NCBI RefSeq assembly: GCF_018863395.1
Contig: NZ_JAHKRR010000003.1
Coordinates: 496,001 to 560,000, forward strand
Direction: 5' to 3'
Origin: Sinomicrobium weinanense
Lineage (GTDB): Bacteria > Bacteroidota > Bacteroidia > Flavobacteriales > Flavobacteriaceae
DNA: 64,000 nucleotides
The notes under the pieces were generated by a model. It saw nothing but the letters and a program-made list of their open reading frames with translations, was not told the origin of the DNA and made no database searches. Below, piece by piece: positions 41,817 through 51,013 of this stretch. A program made the translations under genes and the position numbers. Position 1 is the stretch's first letter. The number at the start of each line of letters is the position of its first letter.

Positions 41817-44588
41817 TTAAAAATCAAATTTCACGCCTATGTTCCAGTTAAAATCGTAGTATTCTACCTGTTGGGTTCGGTTTTTTACGCCCTGATAGTA
41901 TCGCAGGGGCTGATTGGTGATGTTTTTTACCTCGGCAAATATCCGCCATTTGGGGCTTATGGCGTAAGAAGCGTTAAAGTCGAGGAACAACTGGCTGTCG
42001 TAATAGCTGTCTTCGAAGGTATCACTGCCATATTCATCGATATAATCGTCGGCCAGGTTGAGGGACATCCGCAGTGAAACTCTATCAGTTTCGTAAGACA
42101 GGGAACTGTTGAGCATATGCTCTACGGCACCTGCCAGGTCTGTTTTCTCATCACGCCCTTCCACGCTGTTGGTTTCGGAACCGGTATAGGTATAGTTGGC
42201 ATAGAGGTTCAGGTTTCTTAAAAATCCGGGCAGGAAATTGAGGCGGCGCTGAAAGGCCACTTCAAAACCGTACACTTTGGCATCCCTGCCATTACGGGGT
42301 TGTGAAAATTCGAAGACCCCATCATATCCCGGTATGGTATAGCCCAGTTCGCGATAAGTATAGATATAATCTTTCAGGTTCTTGTAGAACACGCCACCGG
42401 AAACAATGCCTACGGACGAAAAATAGTGCTCCCCGAAGATATCAAAATTATAGGATTTTGTAGCCTCCAGGTCCGGGTTCCCGACAGCGATCTCCGCATC
42501 GTCCGAATTGATGGCCTGGTAAGGGACCAGGTCGTAATAATTGGGGCGCGCCATGGTCTGGGTAAATGCCGCGCGAAGGATGGTATTTTCGGCAACTTTA
42601 TATTTTAATTGCAGGTTGGGCAGGAAATTCCCGTACGATTTGCTTTCTTCAATAGCTTTCACATCCTCAAGGGTCTCTCCGGTCTCTTCATCGAAAGTGT
42701 AACCTGTATAGTCTATCCCTGTATGTTCAAAACGGAAACCGGCGAGAAATGAGAACTGTTTGCCCAGGTCCTGCTCTATAAAGGCATAGGCCGCGTGAAT
42801 ACTTTCTTCGGCACGGTAGTTTTCGGTAATATACTCATCCAAAACGGGTTCTTTTTCAAACAAATTACCATTGTTCAGGTCCAGATTACTCAGAAAGCCC
42901 CTGTCTACAAGATTTCCGGATACATAACGTCCGCCGGGTTTAAAACCGCTTACGGTATGATCGCCATAAGAAACCCGGCTCATGTTTTCCAGGTCGCCGC
43001 TCAGGGAGGTATATTCAAAGAAGTCATTATCCCTGTCCTTTTTCTTTTTGTTGTATTTATAGCCGAACTTTATATAACTGGCATAATCGCCTTCCCGGAT
43101 CAGGGCTGTTTTAAAATTGACCCTGGCCGTGTAATTGTCTTCTTTGGTATCCTGGTTCTCTTCGGTCAGCTCCTTTAACCCGAACAGGGCGGGATCGTTG
43201 TAATCCCCGTTTTCCGGAACCATTACAGGGAATTTATTCCGGGAGAAATCCTGGATAAGCTCTATGCCTTCCTGTTCGTATTCGATATAACGTTCGTTGG
43301 GCCTTTTTTCGCTTGCCCGTGCCCAGCTTACGTTCCAGTCGGCCTCAAGGGCGTCAAACAGGATATGGTCACCGCCAAGGGAAAGCCTGTACATTTTCTG
43401 GTTTTCCAGGCGGGCGTTTTTATTGTCGTGACTCCCTCCTTTGGTCTGCCTTCTCACTTCGGCAGTGTATATGCCGTCGCCATCCTCGTCTTCCATACTC
43501 TTGAAGGTAAGGCGGTATCTGTTCTCATAATCGTTGCGGTGGTTAAAGAGGGTTTTGAAATGGAGCTTGTGATCGGCACTGAGGTCATAATCCAGGCTTG
43601 CGGAAATACTTTTACGTATACGGGTCACATCATATATCCGGATATCGTGCTCATTGACAAACGGATTATCGCTATCGTCTTTTTTCCATTCGAATTCCAC
43701 ATTGTCCGAGCCGTATTTGTTATAATTATAGGAAGTGCTGAGCACCACACCGAGCTTGTCATTAAAGAAACGGTTGGCGATAATGCCCGAAAAGTTATAT
43801 ACGGGGGTATTATCCCGGATAGGATTGGTCCCTGCCCCGAGTGTTGCGGAAGCCCTGAACCCGGAAGGGGCAGAACGGGTAACCAGGTTTACGGACCCTC
43901 CTATGGCATCGCCTTCCATATCGGGCGTTACGGCCTTGTTCACTTCTATGGTCTGTATCATATCGGCCGGGATAAGGTCCATCTGCACCCGCCTGTTATC
44001 GCCTTCGGCCGATGGGATACGGTCGCCGTTGAGAGTTACGGAATTCAGCTCCGGGGCCATTCCCCGCACAATGATATCCCGGGCTTCGCCCTGATCATTC
44101 TGCATAGCTATACCGGGGATCCGTTTAAGGGCATCGCCTATATTGGCGTCGGGAAATTTCCCTACCTGGTCGGCCGCGACCACATTGGTGATATTCATGT
44201 TGTTCTTCTGCTTGTTCAGGGCCTTGGCCTGTCCTTTGAGGTATATTCCGGAAAGCACCACCTCATCCAGGGTATTGGTAAGCATTTTCATTTTAAAATC
44301 CAGCCTTATGGTTTGCCCCTCTTTTATGGTTACGGTCTGGGTCTGGGTGTTGTATCCCAGGTAAGACACCGAAACTTCGTAGGTTCCTTCATCGAGGCCG
44401 GTCATGGTATAAAAACCGTCCACGTCTGTAACTGCTCCCTTGGTTATGGATGTAATGAGTACGGAAGCTCCCGGAAGCGGAAGATCGTCTTCATCGAGTA
44501 CACGTCCTTTCAGGACCCCGCTTACCTCGGCATAGGAATAGGCAGAGACAAGCAGTGCTATACTGCACGTCAACAATAGTTTTTTCAT
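41817..44588 (-). CDS. TonB-dependent receptor with carboxypeptidase-like N-terminal domain
   Basis: 923 residues from the ATG at 44588. A signal peptide (KKLLLTCSIALLVSAYSYA) is followed by a CarboxypepD_reg-like domain at about 22-105 (GVLKGRVLDEDDLPLPGASV), a plug domain (NIGDALKRIPGIAMQNDQ, VRGMAPELNSVTLNGDRIP) and a 22-strand barrel ending NIGVKFDF with terminal Phe. No SusD partner is present, so it is not a Sus-type glycan system. Position before the phytase suggests import of phytate or its products. A near-palindrome lies 62 bp upstream. Confidence 0.93.
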   Translation of the reverse strand: MKKLLLTCSIALLVSAYSYAEVSGVLKGRVLDEDDLPLPGASVLITSITKGAVTDVDGFYTMTGLDEGTYEVSVSYLGYNTQTQTVTIKEGQTIRLDFKMKMLTNTLDEVVLSGIYLKGQAKALNKQKNNMNITNVVAADQVGKFPDANIGDALKRIPGIAMQNDQGEARDIIVRGMAPELNSVTLNGDRIPSAEGDNRRVQMDLIPADMIQTIEVNKAVTPDMEGDAIGGSVNLVTRSAPSGFRASATLGAGTNPIRDNTPVYNFSGIIANRFFNDKLGVVLSTSYNYNKYGSDNVEFEWKKDDSDNPFVNEHDIRIYDVTRIRKSISASLDYDLSADHKLHFKTLFNHRNDYENRYRLTFKSMEDEDGDGIYTAEVRRQTKGGSHDNKNARLENQKMYRLSLGGDHILFDALEADWNVSWARASEKRPNERYIEYEQEGIELIQDFSRNKFPVMVPENGDYNDPALFGLKELTEENQDTKEDNYTARVNFKTALIREGDYASYIKFGYKYNKKKKDRDNDFFEYTSLSGDLENMSRVSYGDHTVSGFKPGGRYVSGNLVDRGFLSNLDLNNGNLFEKEPVLDEYITENYRAEESIHAAYAFIEQDLGKQFSFLAGFRFEHTGIDYTGYTFDEETGETLEDVKAIEESKSYGNFLPNLQLKYKVAENTILRAAFTQTMARPNYYDLVPYQAINSDDAEIAVGNPDLEATKSYNFDIFGEHYFSSVGIVSGGVFYKNLKDYIYTYRELGYTIPGYDGVFEFSQPRNGRDAKVYGFEVAFQRRLNFLPGFLRNLNLYANYTYTGSETNSVEGRDEKTDLAGAVEHMLNSSLSYETDRVSLRMSLNLADDYIDEYGSDTFEDSYYDSQLFLDFNASYAISPKWRIFAEVKNITNQPLRYYQGVKNRTQQVEYYDFNWNIGVKFDF

Positions 44589-44649
44589 AGTTTTGGCTAT
44601 TAACGGGCACAAAACTACTGTAGCTCTCTTGCAATGGAGTTAGCTAAAG

Positions 44650-44678
44650 TTTACACTATTATTAACATAATGTGTAAA
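44650..44678. promoter_or_regulatory. 29-bp near-palindrome upstream of the TonB receptor gene
   Basis: TTTACAC (44650-44656) and GTGTAAA (44672-44678) are perfect inverted arms. Between them ATTAT and ATAAT extend the symmetry, with one unpaired base. It lies 62 bp upstream of the receptor start, in a good place for an operator. Confidence 0.5.
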
Positions 44679-44722
44679 ATCGATACAGATGTTATAAAAT
44701 GTTTAAGAGATGGTCCGGGCAT

Positions 44723-45442
44723 TTAGCGGTAAAGGCAATATTTGATCCCTTCGAGCAGATGTTTTACAAAAGCGTCCTCACTGTAAGATTCTTCAGTATG
44801 TCCTCCTGCGGTATAGAAAGAACGCCCCCCGGCAAATTCCTGATACCACGCAACAGGATGGGACTTGCCGTTGGTACCTCCTTCATAAGACGATTCGTCC
44901 AGGTTGAGCAATACCTTGATATTAGGATTGATATTTTTGAAGTTATACCATTCATCAGTCCTTGTCCAGGTTTCCCCGAGATGAGAACAGGTAGAATGTG
45001 TGGGCATCTTTACCTGGACAACAGCTTCCTGCACCTTGGGGTGATCCTCGAAATACGCACCGACCAGCATGCCGTACCAGGGCCAGTCGAATTCGGTATC
45101 CGTAGCGGCGTGGACCCCTACAAACCCTCCTCCTTTTTCCATAAAAAGCTCAAAGGCCCTTTGTTGTTCCTCGTTCAGTATATCACCGGTGGTATTGAGA
45201 AATATTACAGCATTGTAGCGTGACAGGGTATCCTTATTGAAAAGGGTGGAGTCTTCGGAATGAACCACATCGAAATGATTTTCCTGCCCGAGTTTTTCTA
45301 TCAGTGTCACACCCGTTTCAATGGATTTGTGGCGGAATCCTTCGGTTTTGGTAAAAACCAGTACACTTTGCTGCTTTTGTGCATAGAGACCAAATGACAT
45401 GGCAGTAAGCAGTACGACCAATAGGGTTGGGGTTAGTTTCAT
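44723..45442 (-). CDS. ThuA-domain protein, secreted
   Basis: 239 residues. A signal peptide (LLVVLLTAMSFGLYAQ) is followed by the ThuA flavodoxin-like domain: VLVFTKTEGFRHKSIETG, NAVIFLNTTGDIL, GGGFVGVHAATDTEFDWPWYG and the C-terminal GGRSFYTAGGHTEESY. ThuA-type proteins are linked to trehalose or sugar metabolism, but the enzymatic role is not settled. It lies upstream of the TonB receptor on the same strand, 134 bp apart, and may be in a separate transcript. Confidence 0.88.
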   Translation of the reverse strand: MKLTPTLLVVLLTAMSFGLYAQKQQSVLVFTKTEGFRHKSIETGVTLIEKLGQENHFDVVHSEDSTLFNKDTLSRYNAVIFLNTTGDILNEEQQRAFELFMEKGGGFVGVHAATDTEFDWPWYGMLVGAYFEDHPKVQEAVVQVKMPTHSTCSHLGETWTRTDEWYNFKNINPNIKVLLNLDESSYEGGTNGKSHPVAWYQEFAGGRSFYTAGGHTEESYSEDAFVKHLLEGIKYCLYR

Positions 45443-45583
45443 TCCGATATAATCTGGTTAAATATCTTGTTTATATTTCTTAAATGGATAGGAATTTCAA
45501 ATTTAGCAATTAGTTATGGATTATGCAGTTTGCCCGGCAGTTTTAACGCATTACTGATATAAAATGGTGTTTAGCCTCTTCAT

Positions 45584-46489
45584 TTATCCCGCAAGGGACA
45601 TCAGGTATTTTTTAGGTGTAGTTCCATACTTCTTTTTAAAGGCCGCAATAAAATGACTTGCAGTACTGTAACCTATCTTAAGCCCTACTTCATTGACATT
45701 ATGCGCCCCTCCTTCGAGCATTTTTCGGGCATATTCCATCTTGTAGTCGAAGAGAAAGCTGTATACCGAATCCCCGTAGATCTGCTTGAACCCGGTTTTC
45801 AGCTTTTTGAGGTTCAGCCCCACTTCATTGGCCAGGATTTCCAATCCGGGCGGCTCGGCCATATTGGCGATAATGATGTCTTTGGCTTTTTTGATACGGG
45901 CCACATTTTCTTCATCTACCAAGAAAGGGCACTGCTCTACATCGGCATCCTCGGGTTTGTTGAAATACAGCCCCATCAGTTCATAGGCCTTTCCCTTCAG
46001 GTACAGCCTTTTTACCGAATCATGGAGGTTGTAGTGTATCATCTGGTTGAGCACCACCGTCATGGCCGGGGTGATCTCCGCATCATTATAATACTTTTTG
46101 TCCTTGTTCTCTTCGCTCAGAAAGTGGATATAGTCTGCTTCGTGCGAAAAAAGCGAGTGGAATTCCTTGATGGAGATCAGTACGGAGACAAGCTGTGATT
46201 TCGGCGCCATTTCCAGGTCGATGGGCAAGTCGCGCTGCGGGTTGTACAACAACAGCGACTGCTCTTCGCCTACCTCGAGATGGTATCGCCCCCCGTTGAA
46301 ATTGAATTTTGAACTTCCCCGGAGGCAAAAGTGAAACTGGATAAAGCTGCAATCGATCTCCCTGATAAGGTGCTGATCGGTATTTTCTTCATTCTGAAGC
46401 CTTAAGATAGAAAACCCTTCTTCGAGCTGTATCTCATCAGCAGAACTTATAGCGATATTTTTATCTTCTATAACCATGACAAAATTCAC
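45584..46489 (-). CDS. AraC family transcriptional regulator, PchR-like, divergent from hemA
   Basis: 301 residues. The N-terminal beta-rich domain (CSFIQFHFCLRGSSKFNF, LYNPQRDLP) resembles PchR-type regulators that sense siderophores. The C-terminal AraC domain has LEILANEVGLNLKKLKTGF and NEVGLKIGYSTASHFIAAF. It is divergent from hemA with a 187-bp spacer that contains a 21-bp-spaced direct repeat before the hemA promoter. This arrangement next to hemA is conserved in Flavobacteriia. Control of heme synthesis by iron or heme supply is a reasonable inference. Confidence 0.87.
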   Translation of the reverse strand: MNFVMVIEDKNIAISSADEIQLEEGFSILRLQNEENTDQHLIREIDCSFIQFHFCLRGSSKFNFNGGRYHLEVGEEQSLLLYNPQRDLPIDLEMAPKSQLVSVLISIKEFHSLFSHEADYIHFLSEENKDKKYYNDAEITPAMTVVLNQMIHYNLHDSVKRLYLKGKAYELMGLYFNKPEDADVEQCPFLVDEENVARIKKAKDIIIANMAEPPGLEILANEVGLNLKKLKTGFKQIYGDSVYSFLFDYKMEYARKMLEGGAHNVNEVGLKIGYSTASHFIAAFKKKYGTTPKKYLMSLAG

Positions 46490-46590
46490 TTATTTATTTA
46501 GAACAATTCTAAACTGAAATGTTTAAAACCGCTGATATTACTACAAATTTAACGCATTTCGGCAATAAAAGGGTTCAAAAAGGGAAAAAT

Positions 46591-46654
46591 TTCCTGAAGC
46601 GTCATAAAAAGTTCTTTGAGCGTTATTTTTTTATCCGGCTGAATTTTACTTTTG
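46591..46654 (+). promoter_or_regulatory. AraC-type direct repeat plus -7 box upstream of hemA
   Basis: TTCCTGAAGCGTCAT (46591-46605) and TTCTTTGAGCGTTAT (46612-46626) match at 11 of 15 positions and are exactly 21 bp apart. A perfect -7 box TACTTTTG lies at 46647-46654, 20 bp after the second repeat, and no -33 box is seen. The layout is the same as at 33556-33624. Confidence 0.6.
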
Positions 46655-46676
46655 TTGCGATTTTAGATGTTACCTA

Positions 46677-47984
46677 ATGGAAAATTATAACCTTAACCGG
46701 GGAAAATATTTTTACGTTGTAGGACTGAGCTACAAAAAGGCAGATGAAGAGATCAGAGGTAAATTCAGCCTGGACGAGGACAAAAAGGCCCATCTGCTCC
46801 GGCAGGCCAGGGAAGAAGGTATTGACGAAATACTGGTTATTTCTACCTGCAACCGCACGGAAATATACGGTTTTGCACAGCATCCCTTTCAACTTATAAA
46901 ATTACTCTGCGATAACTCCAACGGCAATCTCGAAGAATTCCAGGAAGTGGCCTATGTTTATAAAAGCAGTGAGGCCATTACCCACATGTATCGTGTAGGG
47001 ACGGGCCTGGACAGCCAGATCCTCGGCGATTTCGAGATCATTGCCCAGATCAAAAAGAGTTTTATCCTTTCCAGGGAACAGGGTATGGCCCAGGCCTTCC
47101 TGGAACGCCTGTGCAATTCGGTCATACAGGCCAGCAAGCGCATTAAAAACGAAACCGAGCTGTCTTCCGGTGCAACTTCGGTTTCCTTTGCATCCGTGCA
47201 ATACATCCTCAACCATGTAAAGGAGGTTTCGAAAAAAAATATCCTGCTCTTCGGAACCGGGAAAATAGGCCGGAATACTTGCGAAAACCTCATAAAACAT
47301 ACAGGTAACGATCATATCACCCTGATAAACAGAACCAAGGGCAAGGCCGAAAAGATCGCGGGGAAATTCAACCTCACGGTCAAAGACTACGCAGACCTCC
47401 ATACTGAAATTGAAAAATGCGACGTTCTTATCGTCGCTACCGGGGCACAGTCGCCTACGGTGTCCGCAGACCTTATCCCAAAAGACAAGGAATTGCTTAT
47501 TCTTGACCTTTCCGTCCCTAAAAATGCAGACCATAGTATTGTGGCTATGGACAAGGTAACGCTGGTACACCTGGACCACCTCTCCCAAATGACGGACCAG
47601 ACCCTGGAACGCAGAAAGACATTTATTCCACAGGCCGAAGCCATTATAGACGAAATAAAGACCGAATTTACCGAATGGCTCGGTACCAGGAAATTTGCTC
47701 CTACCATAAAGGCATTGAAAAAGAAACTGAAATCCCTCAAGGATGCCGAGGTGGATTTTCAGCGTAAAAAAATAGAAGATTTCAACGACAGCCAGGCAGA
47801 GATCATCGGCAACCGCATTATACAGAAGATCACTACACATTTTGCCAACCATCTCAAAGAAAACAATGGCTCAGCCGATGAAAGCCTGGAACTTATCCAG
47901 AAGGTTTTTCAACTGGACAAGCCCAACGGCCCGGCATCCGGGAACAAAAATACCAAAGCCTCCTCACAGCACGACAAAGCATAA
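46677..47984 (+). CDS. hemA: Glutamyl-tRNA reductase
   Basis: 435 residues. The catalytic Cys is in VISTCNRTEIYGF (Cys58), followed by SQILGDFEIIAQIK, the NADPH-binding fold LLFGTGKIGRNTCENL, and a C-terminal helical dimerisation region. It reduces glutamyl-tRNA to glutamate-1-semialdehyde, the committed step of the C5 heme route. hemL, the next enzyme, is not in the window. It leads the heme gene group; hemC starts 46 bp downstream. Confidence 0.95.
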   Translation: MENYNLNRGKYFYVVGLSYKKADEEIRGKFSLDEDKKAHLLRQAREEGIDEILVISTCNRTEIYGFAQHPFQLIKLLCDNSNGNLEEFQEVAYVYKSSEAITHMYRVGTGLDSQILGDFEIIAQIKKSFILSREQGMAQAFLERLCNSVIQASKRIKNETELSSGATSVSFASVQYILNHVKEVSKKNILLFGTGKIGRNTCENLIKHTGNDHITLINRTKGKAEKIAGKFNLTVKDYADLHTEIEKCDVLIVATGAQSPTVSADLIPKDKELLILDLSVPKNADHSIVAMDKVTLVHLDHLSQMTDQTLERRKTFIPQAEAIIDEIKTEFTEWLGTRKFAPTIKALKKKLKSLKDAEVDFQRKKIEDFNDSQAEIIGNRIIQKITTHFANHLKENNGSADESLELIQKVFQLDKPNGPASGNKNTKASSQHDKA

Positions 47985-48030
47985 GTGGCAGTCCGGCAGG
48001 GATACAAACCATCCTTTTTCCGACCACCCA

Positions 48031-49017
48031 ATGGCTAAAACCGAACATATGGAAAAAATCATAAAAATAGGGACCCGGGACAGTGAACTTGCACTATGGC
48101 AGGCCAACAAGGTCAGGGATGGCCTTGAAAAACTCGGTTGCCGTACGGAGATCGTGCCCGTAAAATCGGATGGCGATATTATCCTGGACAAGCCCTTGTA
48201 CGAGCTCGGTATCACGGGCATCTTTACCAAAACCCTGGACGTGGCCATGATACAGGGTAAAATAGACGTAGCTGTACACAGCATGAAAGACGTTCCCACG
48301 GCCCTGCCCAAAGGTATTGTACAGGCTGCTGTACTGCAACGGGCAGATACGGCAGACATTCTGGTTCACAAGGGAGACCTCTCTTTTCTGGAGCATTCAG
48401 GGACCATTGCCACAGGCAGCCTTCGCCGCAAAGCACAATGGCTGCACCGCTATCCCGGCCACACCGTGGAAAACCTGAGGGGCAATATAAATACCCGGAT
48501 GCGCAAGTTACAGGACAACGACTGGCAGGGCGCCATTTTTGCCGCTGCCGGGCTGGAACGGATCTCTCCCTTCGCAGGAACAGACCTCAACCCGGAACAC
48601 CGCACCCCACTGGAATGGATGGTCCCCGCCCCGGCACAGGGTGCCATGGTAGCCGTGGCCCTGGAAAAAGACACATACAGCCAGTCGTGCCTCTCCAAGC
48701 TGAATCACCGGGAAACTGAAATATGCACATATATTGAGCGCCAGTTCCTCCGCGTGCTCGAAGGCGGGTGTACCGCCCCCATAGGAGCCCTGGCCACCAT
48801 TGCCGGAGACACGGTTAGCCTGACCGGAATACTGCTTTCTCCCGACGGACGCCAAAAACTTTCCGTAAAAAAAGAAAAATCGTTAAACAATTATCACGAC
48901 CTTGGCAGCATATGCGCTCTCGAAATACTGGATCGGGGCGGAAAGGAGATCATGAAACACATAAAATCGCACCAGCCCGGCCCGGGACCGAATGGCAAAG
49001 CCCCGGCGAAAACATAA
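48031..49017 (+). CDS. hemC: Hydroxymethylbilane synthase (porphobilinogen deaminase)
   Basis: 328 residues from ATG 48031 (MAKTEHMEKIIKIGTRDSEL); ATG 48049 is equally possible. The same frame is open back into hemA, but that extension lacks family features. The dipyrromethane cofactor Cys is in LEGGCTAPIGAL, and catalytic-loop motifs AVHSMKDVPT and TGSLRRKAQW are present. It joins four porphobilinogen units. The C-terminus ends in a Pro/Gly-rich tail. trkH follows 146 bp later. Confidence 0.95.
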   Translation: MAKTEHMEKIIKIGTRDSELALWQANKVRDGLEKLGCRTEIVPVKSDGDIILDKPLYELGITGIFTKTLDVAMIQGKIDVAVHSMKDVPTALPKGIVQAAVLQRADTADILVHKGDLSFLEHSGTIATGSLRRKAQWLHRYPGHTVENLRGNINTRMRKLQDNDWQGAIFAAAGLERISPFAGTDLNPEHRTPLEWMVPAPAQGAMVAVALEKDTYSQSCLSKLNHRETEICTYIERQFLRVLEGGCTAPIGALATIAGDTVSLTGILLSPDGRQKLSVKKEKSLNNYHDLGSICALEILDRGGKEIMKHIKSHQPGPGPNGKAPAKT

Positions 49018-49163
49018 CGAGATAAGCGATTTTTTTTAAAAACCTCCCTAAGATTTTAGTTTATTACAATTTATTATGAAATTTGCACAGCGTTTGTTTG
49101 CCGCTCATATCCCGGCACTTATATTCAGCACGGGACAAGCGGAAAATATTTTTCGGATAAAGA

Positions 49164-50921
49164 ATGCCTAAGAAAAAACTAAAAAATTACAAAAGCCCGC
49201 TTTCCAAGATCTACGGTTTTACGGATATCATCCTCATTGTATTCCTGATCTTCGACTTCGGGTACGAGGCAGATTACCACCCGGTTGTTTATAACAAATC
49301 GCTGGTGCTATTGGGTATAGCTTTTGCCCTGATAGCCCTGAATTTTGCAAGGCTCCACATTTCCAAAGACCTTGCTATCAATCGCATGTATAAGGCCAAT
49401 CTGATTGTGCTGATAAGTACGGTCGTCATTACCCTCGCTGTTTTCTGGCTGGGCAGTTATGACAGCATTCACAAGATCAGGGAAGTATCTTACCTTATCG
49501 ATATCGGATTGATCCTGTACTTTCTGCTAAGGCTCACGCATCTGCTCCGGAAACTGTATACCGTTTATCACAACCCTCTTATCCTCTTTATAGGAAGTTT
49601 TATTGTTATTGCACTCATCGGGTCTTTTCTCCTGATGCTTCCCAATGCCACGACCAACGGTATTCAATACATAGATGCGCTTTTCACTTCTACCAGCGCC
49701 GTTTGTGTCACCGGGCTTATTGTCATGGACACGGCCACGGACTTTACATTTTTAGGACAGACCATTATACTGACCATTATTCAACTCGGAGGGATAGGCA
49801 TGCTTACATTTACTTCCTTTTTTGCCTTTTTCTTCAAGGGCGGGACTTCTTTCCAGGAGGGCCTTAATGTCAAGGATTTTATGGGCACCGAACGCCTGAA
49901 CGATGTATTGAAAATGGCTGTGGAGGTTGTTATATTTACTTTTGGGCTGGAACTGGCAGGCGCTGCCTTTATTTATTATACCATCCATGATGTCCCCGAT
50001 ATACAGAACAAACTGTTCTTTTCCATATTCCACTCCATATCTGCCTTCTGTAATGCCGGATTTTCCATACTGTCTGACGGGTTTTATGACAAGAACCTCA
50101 GTCACGCTTATGGTTTCCAGTGGGTGATCATCTACCTCATTATCTTCGGCGGACTGGGATACAATATTGTTAAAAACTTTATAAAATACATCAAGACATT
50201 ATTGTTAAACCTCATCATCTACCGCAAATTTATACAGCCGGTAAGGGTGCTTACGCTCAATTCGAAGATCGTCTTCGTCACCACCTCCATCCTGCTGTTT
50301 TTCGGTACCGTATTTATATATATCGGGGAAACCGGGAATATACTGAAAGACCACGACACCCTCCTGGGAAAAATAACAACAGCCAGCTTTACATCGGTCA
50401 CCACCCGTACTGCAGGCTTTAACACCCTGGATTTTGCCGACCTCACTACGCCCGTCATCCTGTTCGTGATCCTGCTGATGTGGATAGGGGCTTCGCCGGC
50501 TTCTACCGGGGGAGGTATAAAAACGAGTACCTTTGCACTGGCAACCCTGAACATATTTTCACTTGCAAGAGGAAAGGAACACATAGAAATAGGTACGCGA
50601 AAGGTTAATAACCAATCCGTAAAAAGAGCATTTGCCATAATCTGCATCTCCCTTATCGTTATCGGGAATGCTATATTATTGTTATTGATATTCGAAAAAG
50701 ATTTCTCGCTTATACAAATTGCATTTGAGATCTTTTCGGCATATAGTACCGTGGGATTGTCCCTCGGCATTACCGGGGAACTCAGCGACCCGAGTAAATA
50801 TGTGATCATTTTTGTAATGTTCTTCGGGAGGATAGGATTACTCAACTTGCTAATAGGCATGCTGCGGCAAATTCAGCACAATTTCCACCAGTATCCCGAA
50901 GAGAATATTTTGATAAACTAA
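49164..50921 (+). CDS. trkH: TrkH family potassium uptake protein
   Basis: 585 residues with about 12 helices. Selectivity-filter loops are visible: TSTSAVCVTGLIVMDT, FHSISAFCNAGFSI, TSVTTRTAGFNTLD and FSAYSTVGLSLGIT, the four pore glycines of the Trk/Ktr/HKT superfamily. It takes up K+ (or Na+) across the inner membrane and works with the cytoplasmic TrkA ring, encoded next. It interrupts the heme series between hemC and hemD. The 92-bp spacer to trkA holds a long hairpin. Confidence 0.93.
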   Translation: MPKKKLKNYKSPLSKIYGFTDIILIVFLIFDFGYEADYHPVVYNKSLVLLGIAFALIALNFARLHISKDLAINRMYKANLIVLISTVVITLAVFWLGSYDSIHKIREVSYLIDIGLILYFLLRLTHLLRKLYTVYHNPLILFIGSFIVIALIGSFLLMLPNATTNGIQYIDALFTSTSAVCVTGLIVMDTATDFTFLGQTIILTIIQLGGIGMLTFTSFFAFFFKGGTSFQEGLNVKDFMGTERLNDVLKMAVEVVIFTFGLELAGAAFIYYTIHDVPDIQNKLFFSIFHSISAFCNAGFSILSDGFYDKNLSHAYGFQWVIIYLIIFGGLGYNIVKNFIKYIKTLLLNLIIYRKFIQPVRVLTLNSKIVFVTTSILLFFGTVFIYIGETGNILKDHDTLLGKITTASFTSVTTRTAGFNTLDFADLTTPVILFVILLMWIGASPASTGGGIKTSTFALATLNIFSLARGKEHIEIGTRKVNNQSVKRAFAIICISLIVIGNAILLLLIFEKDFSLIQIAFEIFSAYSTVGLSLGITGELSDPSKYVIIFVMFFGRIGLLNLLIGMLRQIQHNFHQYPEENILIN

Positions 50922-50923
50922 TG

Positions 50924-51000
50924 CTTCGGCTCCGCTCAGCAACCGGGTACGCAATATAACCAGAGGTTGATGTTTTTCGGTTCCTGAGCGAAGCCGGAGG
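50924..51000. repeat. Long hairpin between trkH and trkA
   Basis: TTCGGCTCCGCTCAGCAACC (from 50925) and GGTTCCTGAGCGAAGCCGGA (to 50999) pair along about 20 bp with few mismatches. It fills the whole trkH-trkA gap. Related words TTCGGCTTCGCTCAGGGACC occur at 37233-37260 and TTCGACTTCGTTCAGC near 18062. Confidence 0.75.
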
Positions 51001-51013
51001 AAAAGCAATACAG

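Noticed and set aside
43365-44579. 404-codon plus-strand open frame opposite the TonB receptor
   Set aside because: It mirrors the receptor coding frame; the receptor has a signal peptide, plug and barrel motifs, and the frame here has none.
46619-46646. A -33 box (TTTG at 46615-46618) for the hemA promoter
   Set aside because: It is 28 bp from the -7 box instead of about 19, and it lies inside the direct repeat.
46902-47852. 316-codon minus-strand open frame opposite hemA
   Set aside because: Shadow of hemA.
47842-48030. N-terminal extension of hemC overlapping hemA
   Set aside because: The added residues overlap hemA in another frame and lack family similarity; ATG 48031 fits the family.
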